Source: Cymbomonas tetramitiformis
Taxonomy: Eukaryota; Chlorophyta; Pyramimonadophyceae; Pyramimonadales; Pyramimonadaceae
Length of the DNA: 12,258 nucleotides
Reading direction: 5' to 3'
Assembly: GCA_001247695.2 (NCBI GenBank)
Contig: LGRX02009794.1
Coordinates: 1-12,258 of the forward strand
Under the pieces are notes generated by a model, which was not told the DNA's origin, did not search any database, and worked only from the letters and a program-made list of their open reading frames with translations. Position 1 is the first letter of the stretch. Each line of letters starts with the position of its first letter. The translations under genes were made by a program, and so were the position numbers. This document shows positions 6,941-12,258 of the stretch, piece by piece.

Positions 6941-8878
6941 GGCATATTTGCATCCTCGGATTTCTTGGGCTGACGAATCACGTCCACAAGGGCGCCGTAC
7001 TCCACCAGGTTTAGATAGGCCAAGTCCGCACCCCGATACAGGTAATGAATATGTTGGGAGACCGGGACAGGTTCACCATCGGTGCCTCGATACACGGTAG
7101 CACCACTCCCACCTTGCACCGTGTGACCTTGGTTTATGACTTCCGCTTCTCCATAATCTGGGACGACGTCGTCGGCGTCGAGGCCGGGCAATAACACCGC
7201 ATCCTGAATATCCTCATCGGCGCAGTCATCATCCGATTCATCGGCGGCGGTTCGCGTATCACTTCGCTCCGACCCTTCGCTTCGCCCGCTAGCAAACGCT
7301 TTCACCGCCGCCCACACATGTACGTACCAAAATCGCTCGCTCGTCGGAACGGACGGTAACCCAAGTAAGAACGATGCCCCTTGTTCCGCACCAATTTCCT
7401 GAGCCCCGGTGATATTGTTTAAAGTGCGCGTAATAACATGTTGCGCGGTTCGGACTTCGGTACCTGAATTGTCAGCCACCGAGGGTCGGTGGGCGACAGA
7501 TTTCGTAGCCTCGTACAAGCAAGCCAATGTGATAGCGGGTTCCCACGGATCCTTCACCATATACTTGAACATATAGTAACCAGCGGCCTTCGCTTGCTCC
7601 ACTGACCCAAGCATGTACATGGCAGTATTGCCCCCGAGGTAGGCGGTGAATGCCCGATTGAAGGCGGTCATAAAGGTATCGTCACTTTCAGGTCTGTAAT
7701 GTTCCCAGACAATCACTCGTTTGTCTGGTTCCACGAGAGGTGCATCGATGTAAGGAGTATCAGGGTCACGCCTGACACGGGGCTGAATTTCCGTGGAGTC
7801 GGTCACATTGAAACGCGTAATTCCTTCGTCGTTGAGCTCCGTGGAGCCCTCAACCACCAAGAGCTCGCTCGGGCCAGTAGCCTCAGGATGTAGAGCTTGG
7901 GGCATACACAAGCGGCACCCGTATCGGCCGTTCGGCGGCTTTCTGCAAGTGAAAGTATGTCGATCATGTCGATTCGAATAAGCCGACACTCGACACCAAC
8001 GAACCTCGAACGGTGAGAAGGCCGAAGGCGGTGGAGCATGTGAATTGCATGGATAGCATATCGTTTCGTGTCGTCCACAAACTTCCGTCGACGAGTCGTG
8101 CTGCGGGGCGCGCGTTGAAGAAGCAGGAGGCGGTCGGGATGTATCATCGCGTCGTGGCGATTGATCGTTTGCTGATGGCGATTGATCGAACGGTAAAGGA
8201 GAATCGAAGACTGCGAGCCGAGGTGCAGCTCTATCCGCGGACTCCGCTTGGGCGCGGCGTGCATGAACTTCCTCGTGCGCCCACGTCGGCAAATGCGCCT
8301 GCACGATAGTGTCGAGTACTTTTCCCGCTCTTGCGGCGAGCGCAGGGTCCTCGGAAATATTTTCCAAAATGGTGGCAGCAATACCGCAGCCGAACAAAGT
8401 ACCGTGAAAGTGCAGAGCTCCACGTTGCTGTGCTTCGATTAACCCCAAAAACGCGGCAAGCGTATTACCAAAGACACACGGTTCACGAGATCCCAACGGT
8501 TGTGTTCTCTTCGCGTCTCCCTCCAGATGTAGACCCAAGAGACCTTCCACCACGGCCTTCATCAAAATTCTAAAGCCCTCGGCGGCAGCGGCGGGGTGCT
8601 TGGCCAACAAGGCCGCGCGTTGTGCCGGCGTAGTCTCAAAAACAAATCCGATGCCTTCCTCATCTGACGGCCTCATGGGATCCTCTGAAGATGGCTTGCA
8701 GATGCGGATAGTGAGCATATTGTCCATATCGGGAGGGGACACGGTAATGAAGAAGGTGCGTGGGGTTGCAATACATGTACGACATGGCCATCATCTTAGA
8801 AATGTTTTGCCCTCGCTCCCCAGGCCCATACGGGACTGTCCCGCCGCTCAATCGAAGGATGGGTGGTGACTGACTAGG
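6900..8878 (-). pseudogene. Helitron Rep (HUH, Y2) domain, frameshifted
   Basis: The minus-strand main frame runs from 8742 to 6778. Numbering from its first codon: SPPDMDNM (2-8), GALHFHG with the metal-binding His pair H111 and H113, a H-x3-C-x9-C segment (262-276), GYYMFKYMVK with Y390 and Y394 in the Y-x-x-K-Y arrangement of the two catalytic tyrosines, and an ITGAQEIGAEQGASFLLG segment (about 444-461) typical of Helitron Rep. These cut, hold and transfer single strands during rolling-circle transposition. Upstream homology (GERGQNISKMMAMSYMY) is in another frame; an extra base near 8758 would explain the switch into FFITVSPPD. A second switch near 6900-6945 leads to the next frame. The main frame after that point is not Rep-like. 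Confidence 0.75.
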
Positions 8879-8981
8879 AGAGTCAGAAAATGTAAGATGT
8901 AAGTGTTAGGGCAGAAGCTAGGTGACAAGTCTAACTGCCAATCCAACTGTGCTATTCCGATACACAAATTGGAAACCTCTA

Positions 8982-9050
8982 GGTAGCACGCGAGCAGAAG
9001 CATACGGGCAATTAAGGCACCGCTAAACAAGTGAAAGGAACCGTGCTACC
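8982..9050. repeat. 9-bp perfect inverted repeat
   Basis: GGTAGCACG (8982-8990) and CGTGCTACC (9042-9050), 51-nt spacer. The flanks do not pair further. No known element end is recognised. Confidence 0.6.
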
Positions 9051-9220
9051 AAGTCAGTTTGAAGAATATAAAGTGTTGGATAATTATACCCCTAGGACTC
9101 GGGATATATTCACTCAGTGAAGGTTTTCTCAGAATGTATTAAAGCTGATACGTTGACCCGATATAACGGGCATAAACAGTTAGGGTTCGGGTTCGGGTGA
9201 CAGTCATACACACTACTATA

Positions 9221-9453
9221 GGAAGAGTCACAAAGCAAGCGGTGTGACTGTTCCAGCACACCACCTAGTGTGGTGACTGGCTAGCCGAAGGTGAAACCCG
9301 TGAACAAACACCATCTACAGCGGTGGAAATTGGGCTCTAAGGGAAGGCCTGTCCTTTCTGGCAGGGCGGTTCCCAGTCAAGAGTTGTAAATCTGAAACCG
9401 GTCCGTGATCGGACCCCTCTGCACATACAGCTACGGTCAATCCCACTGTGCAG
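9221..9453. other. chain of adjacent hairpins
   Basis: In order: GGAAGAGTCAC/GTGACTGTTCC (9221-9231/9244-9254, one mismatch); CCAG/CTGG (9253-9256/9277-9280) with inner CAC/GTG pairs; GGGAA+CCTGTC / GGCAGG+TTCCC (9341-9374); GGTCCG-TGAT-CGGACC (9400-9415, perfect); CTGCACA/TGTGCAG (9419-9425/9447-9453). This density suggests a structured RNA or element end. The transcribed strand is unknown and I recognise no RNA family. Confidence 0.45.
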
Positions 9454-9482
9454 GAGCGGCATGATTAACTTTCTAGCCACTA

Positions 9483-9777
9483 GTTGGCGGCAGGGAACAT
9501 ATCAACCTCCTATGGCCGGTCTGTGGCCGTACGATGAAGGCTGTGGCCGAGGTTTGGCCGAGGGTGCTTTTGCTTGTTGGCCGAGACGAATTATGTAAAA
9601 TTTTGAAAATTTCCCCGAAATTGTGCGATTTTTATGATATTGCCATACTTGAAATTAAAATTTTGCGCCTGCGGCGGGCAATTTTAGATTTTGGCCGAGA
9701 TGGCCGAAACTTGGCCGATGTAAATTTTGAGTGTTGGCCGTACGACATAAAAGTTTGATATGTTCCCTGGTTGGCGG
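9483..9777. mobile_element. 279-bp non-autonomous hAT-type element (MITE) with 8-bp target duplication
   Basis: CAGGGAACATATCAA (9491-9505) and its exact reverse complement (9755-9769) form 15-bp perfect terminal inverted repeats. GTTGGCGG occurs exactly on both sides (9483-9490 and 9770-9777). An 8-bp target duplication and ends starting CAGGG are the marks of the hAT superfamily. There is no coding capacity; the short frame at 9534-9758 is incidental. Nine TGGCCG motifs, all in the same orientation, lie inside (first at 9513, last at 9735). Perfect ends and duplication imply a fairly recent insertion, which split the hairpin-rich DNA. Confidence 0.9.
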
Positions 9778-9845
9778 TGGCACTGCTGTGCCAGCCCGCA
9801 GCACAGTCACGGTGCCGTGAATTGAAGTTGTCGATGCCGTGACTG
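9778..9845. repeat. hairpins right of the hAT-type insertion
   Basis: TGGCAC-TGCT-GTGCCA (9778-9793), perfect, and CAGTCACGG/CCGTGACTG (9804-9812/9837-9845), a perfect 9-bp inverted repeat enclosing CACGGTGCCGTG. They continue the hairpin-rich character seen left of the insertion. Confidence 0.6.
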
Positions 9846-9847
9846 AA

Positions 9848-10440
9848 TCATTCGTAGAGCCAGAAAAGGTCTGAATCTGAATTTTGTCGATCGCCGTGCA
9901 CAGCCGCATGGTCTCCAGAGCTCTCCTCCTCGTCATCGGACGAGTACGGCGGTGGCGGGTACGGTGGCGACTGCGGAACATAATCAGGGTCGGGGTCATA
10001 CAGCCATGGCGGCTGCGGGACATTTCGGAGAGTGTGTCAGAACCCCTGCCGCAGCTCCCGATACCGTGTCTGCCGATGCGGCGGAATAGCAGCCGGCGCC
10101 GCAAAAGTGAATGCAGGCTCGTTGTTGGTTGTCTCAGCAGCACCACCGACCTCCAGGGCGGTGTGGTCCGGTGCACATGCCCCGCCAGGGGCGGCAGCTG
10201 TGAGCGGCGCCGCGGTGGCGCATACACAAAAGAACGCACAAAGCATCACCGCAATCGCCGAAGAGCGGGCAAACCCCCAAGGCGGTGTACCGCATCCCGG
10301 ACGAAATGCTGTAGGGCGCGGGACCGCATCCTCACCGTCAATAGAGTCGCACCCAGCTGCAGAGTCGACCACGTCGCCGTCGCAAGAGTCGGTCTCCGAC
10401 TCGGCGTGCATGTACCCGGCATCGCGAAGTCCTTGCCCTC
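9848..10440 (-). pseudogene. frame-shifted extension downstream of gag, acidic and PPxY-containing
   Basis: The minus frame one base off gag is open from 10440 and reads an acidic, Ser-rich stretch (MHAESETDSCDGD) that fits the composition of the end of gag better than gag's own frame does here. It continues through a hydrophobic segment (SSAIAVMLCAFFCVCATAAP) to TGA 10037-10039, and after that stop stays in frame for 62 more residues. These include PPWLYDPDPDYVP, SPPY and PPPPY motifs and an acidic DDEEESSGD run, ending at 9848. It looks like the decayed continuation of the gag polyprotein, with one frameshift and one stop. PPPPY matches the PPxY motif that recruits WW-domain ubiquitin ligases. 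No protease, integrase or reverse transcriptase motif is visible. Confidence 0.45.
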
Positions 10441-12099
10441 AGCCGTGATTGAGAGTCCCCCCATCCGTGCGATCTTGTCCGCAAAGCAGAGGTCGGGCTC
10501 GTGCGCGTGCATGGGGTCCACCGGCATCATGTCACCGGCGTCGGACGCCTCCGACTCGTCCGGGTAAACATGCGTGATTGCCGCCGGCGGTGGCGCCGGC
10601 GGTGCGTCCTCGCGGACATGCGTGCAAGCGGCAGCCGAGATCCCGTCTGCCACACCACCCACTGTGAAGCCCCCCATGTGGGTGGCAGGCTGGCAGTAGG
10701 GTAGGAAGTCCTGCAACGCACCGTCCTCCCGCTCCGGCTCGAGCCCGAAGGCACACGCCGAAACGCCGTCGAGCATCTCCGGCTTACCTCCCGCTAGAAG
10801 GCAGAGCGCATCGAACCGCTCGCCGTCGTGCTCGTCCATGGCCGTCTGAAACTGCTCCGCCAGTAAGTCGTTCTCGATGTCACCGAGGGAGAAGCTGTGG
10901 AAGCCTCCCCCAGCGCCGTGCTTCCCGCCGTTCGGGCAGTCGCGGTGCCAGTGGCGGGCTTCGTCTTTCTTGCACGTTGAATTCTGGCAGAACGGGATGA
11001 AGTCACCGCTGCCCTTGTGGAAAGCAACGCGCTTCCTCACCTGCGACTGCGGCCGGTTTCCCCCCGTCGGGAGGTCACCTGCCGCAAAACGAACACCGGA
11101 GCCGCCTCCCCCGTTGCCGATCTTATGCTTGTCCGCTCGCGGGGTAAAACCCCGCCCGTTGACCTTGTCCGTGAGGACCTTCAGCTGCCGCTTCACGTCG
11201 AGGATGATGGCCGTGAGGTCGGACAGCTGCGAGGTGTCGCCGTCAGTGGCCACGGCCGCTGCGGACAGGGTGAACGAGGCAGTGTGCGTACCGGCCGCGA
11301 CGTGTCGGGCGTAGCACTCGAGGACCCATTGCTGAATGGTGAGGAGGTCCACGGCCGCCCGCTGTTGGTGCGTGAAGAGCCTCGACACCACCGGCGCGTA
11401 GAATCCAGGATCCAGCGCCGCGAGGAACAGCTCCTTCACCTCGTCATCGTCGAGAGTGTTGCGCCTCTTGGCAGACCGTAAGGCCGCGTCGAAGTCCGTG
11501 ATGGACTCGGACGGGTCGGTGTGGGCCTTCAAGCGGACGCCAAGGAGGTCCGATGTCCCCTGGAAGGGTGCACCGGAGTCCAGCAGACGCCGTGCGAGCT
11601 CCAGAAGTGCTCGCTTGCCGTCCAGCGGGTGCAACGTCGCAGAGGCCTCGAGCCAGTCACCCGCTGGAGAGGCGGGACATACGATGAGCTCGAGCGTTGA
11701 AAAAAGAAGTTTGTTGGCCTCGGGACGTACGGCCAACGTGGAGTCCTCCAAGTCGAACATCGGCGCAAACAAAGCATCCTGCGCTTCGAACGCCTCCTGG
11801 GGAGCAGGCACCAGCTTGGAGAGAAGCACCTGCGCGTTGGACTCCGTTCCCGTGAATCGGTCATGCTTCTCACGGAAACATTTTCGGATCACGTGCTTCG
11901 CCACGCTCTCGTCGAAGCGCTCACGGGTGAGAGAGCGAACACCCGCCAAGAAAACAGCTTGAGCGGAGTTCGCAGCCGGAACACCAGCAGGTGCCGGCGT
12001 AGCCGGCGTGACGGAATTACGGGCAGCAGCGGAGTCGAAAATCGTAGCCAAAGAGCGTCGGCGAGACGCCATACTTGAAGTCAATCTAGTCGCAACCAT
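10246..12099 (-). CDS. gag: retrotransposon Gag-like protein (copia/UBN2-type)
   Basis: 617 residues from an ATG in a strong context (TTCACCATGG). Residues 1-50 are basic then Ala/Pro-rich. About 55-265 form an all-helical capsid-like region with DGKRALLELARRLL (160-173), a block like that in copia Gag (UBN2) domains. A short coil lies near 293-313. A Gly/Arg-rich stretch (about 315-360) precedes a zinc-binding C-x4-C-x8-H-x2-C (C371, C376, H385, C388; H383 is also available), a variant of the CCHC knuckle ending HWHRDCP. The rest is acidic and Pro-rich. Gag packages element RNA in cytoplasmic particles. The last ~55 residues (from about 562) turn Arg/Leu-rich, suggesting a frameshift near 10411-10440. 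GC content is high compared with the small genes at the left. Family assignment is from pattern, not a search. Confidence 0.65.
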   Translation of the reverse strand: MVATRLTSSMASRRRSLATIFDSAAARNSVTPATPAPAGVPAANSAQAVFLAGVRSLTRERFDESVAKHVIRKCFREKHDRFTGTESNAQVLLSKLVPAPQEAFEAQDALFAPMFDLEDSTLAVRPEANKLLFSTLELIVCPASPAGDWLEASATLHPLDGKRALLELARRLLDSGAPFQGTSDLLGVRLKAHTDPSESITDFDAALRSAKRRNTLDDDEVKELFLAALDPGFYAPVVSRLFTHQQRAAVDLLTIQQWVLECYARHVAAGTHTASFTLSAAAVATDGDTSQLSDLTAIILDVKRQLKVLTDKVNGRGFTPRADKHKIGNGGGGSGVRFAAGDLPTGGNRPQSQVRKRVAFHKGSGDFIPFCQNSTCKKDEARHWHRDCPNGGKHGAGGGFHSFSLGDIENDLLAEQFQTAMDEHDGERFDALCLLAGGKPEMLDGVSACAFGLEPEREDGALQDFLPYCQPATHMGGFTVGGVADGISAAACTHVREDAPPAPPPAAITHVYPDESEASDAGDMMPVDPMHAHEPDLCFADKIARMGGLSITAEGKDFAMPGTCTPSRRPTLATATWSTLQLGATLLTVRMRSRALQHFVRDAVHRLGGLPALRRLR

Positions 12100-12258
12100 G
12101 GTGAAAGAGACTGTAGAGACGAAGTGAGGGAAAAAATGGGACGAGGTGCGGAAGGAGCGGCGGCCAAAAGTCGCAATGCGGTTGTCGAGGAAAACAAGGG
12201 AAAGCCGTGGCGTAAAAATCTCCCCACGTGCATGTGGATGCAGAGTGACGCGGCCAAG
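12100..12258 (-). other. gag leader / upstream region
   Basis: Minus-strand sequence before the gag ATG. It is pyrimidine-rich close to the start (CTTCGTCTCTACAGTCTCTTTCACC), which would suit an untranslated leader; the CTACAG could also be a splice acceptor. No gene, LTR end or primer-binding site is recognised. Confidence 0.35.

Larger units (their letters stand above)
5916..8878 (-). mobile_element. decayed Helitron, Rep region only
   Basis: Rolling-circle transposon remains reading right to left. Rep catalytic motifs and the linker region that follows Rep in Helitrons are recognisable across three frames. The SF1 helicase domain that should follow (Walker A G-x-G-K-T/S and later motifs) is absent: the last frame ends at 5916 and AT-rich DNA follows. 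No TC...CTRR termini were found, so the true element ends are unknown. The right limit is where the Rep-like frame fades, near a pyrimidine-rich CTGACTCTCCTAG on the minus strand that could be a 3' splice site. Confidence 0.75.
8881..9490. other. non-coding, hairpin-rich stretch
   Basis: No gene seen on either strand. It holds a 9-bp inverted repeat (8982-9050), a chain of hairpins (9221-9453), and a 15-bp direct repeat (8863-8877 and 9270-9284). It may be terminal or regulatory sequence of one of the neighbouring elements. Confidence 0.5.
9848..12258 (-). mobile_element. LTR-type retroelement remnant (gag region), extends past the right edge
   Basis: The intact gag gene with leader on its right and a decayed extension on its left. 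The 5' LTR and primer site, if present, would lie beyond 12258; no tRNA-complementary primer site is seen in the 159-nt leader. No pol is present to the left before the hAT-type element and the Helitron remains, so the element is either gag-only or truncated. Confidence 0.55.

Noticed and set aside
7803..8423. Minus-strand 206-residue open frame overlapping Rep
   Set aside because: Alternative frame of the Rep region; Arg/Ser/Leu-rich without motifs, while the main frame carries HUH and Y-x-x-K-Y.
9179..9200. TTAGGGTTCGGGTTCGGG, telomere-like run
   Set aside because: Only one true TTAGGG followed by two variant units; too short and imperfect to call an interstitial telomere, and the organism's telomere repeat is unknown.
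9221..9453. Group I intron, hammerhead ribozyme or tRNA in the hairpin chain
   Set aside because: Conserved core sequences (P7-type elements, CTGANGA with GAAA, or a B-box with cloverleaf) were looked for by eye and not found.
9534..9758. 74-residue open frame inside the hAT-type element
   Set aside because: Lies wholly between the inverted ends and reflects repeated TGGCCG motifs; far too short for a transposase.
10443..10472. Second slippery heptamer G-GGG-GGA in gag
   Set aside because: A -1 slip here meets TGA within about seven codons, so it cannot make an extended product.
9884..10567. Plus-strand 227-residue open frame opposite the gag end
   Set aside because: Arg-rich antisense reading of GC-rich sequence, no domain or plausible start context.

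Overview
The window is nuclear DNA of a eukaryote. It has short GT-AG introns (73, 93 and 86 nt; the first carries a TACTAAT branch-site match), AATAAA signals and three classes of eukaryotic mobile DNA. A compact microbial eukaryote (alga, fungus or oomycete-like) would fit, but nothing fixes the lineage. There are no RNA genes I can support, no operons and no CRISPR.

Left part (1 to about 5,300), all on the + strand: the 3' end of an intron-containing gene for an N4/N6-type DNA methyltransferase-like protein, with its motifs in the bacterial beta-class order and a repetitive Lys/Ala/Glu/Gln tail that is frameshifted partway. Next is a MYND zinc-finger gene broken by one in-frame stop. Then come two tandem paralogous small genes of unknown function that share a bipartite upstream element, and an unrelated small Cys-pair gene. 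The second small gene and the Cys-pair gene share their 3' flanks, including a ~200-bp direct repeat (4329-4524 and 5464-5662) with nearly identical copies.

Right part (about 5,790 to 12,258), genes all on the - strand: a decayed Helitron Rep with an intact HUH motif and Y-x-x-K-Y motif, two frameshifts and no helicase domain; a 600-bp hairpin-rich non-coding stretch; a 279-bp non-autonomous hAT-type element with 15-bp perfect inverted ends and a perfect 8-bp target duplication, inserted in that hairpin-rich DNA; and the gag gene of an LTR-type (copia-like) retroelement, followed by a frame-shifted acidic, proline-rich extension and no visible pol.

The left half therefore looks like a small-gene neighbourhood shaped by local duplication, and the right half is a nest of mobile-element remains. 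The most interesting items are the eukaryotic beta-order methyltransferase-like gene, the small-gene cluster with its shared upstream and downstream modules, and the hAT-type element with nine same-orientation TGGCCG motifs.
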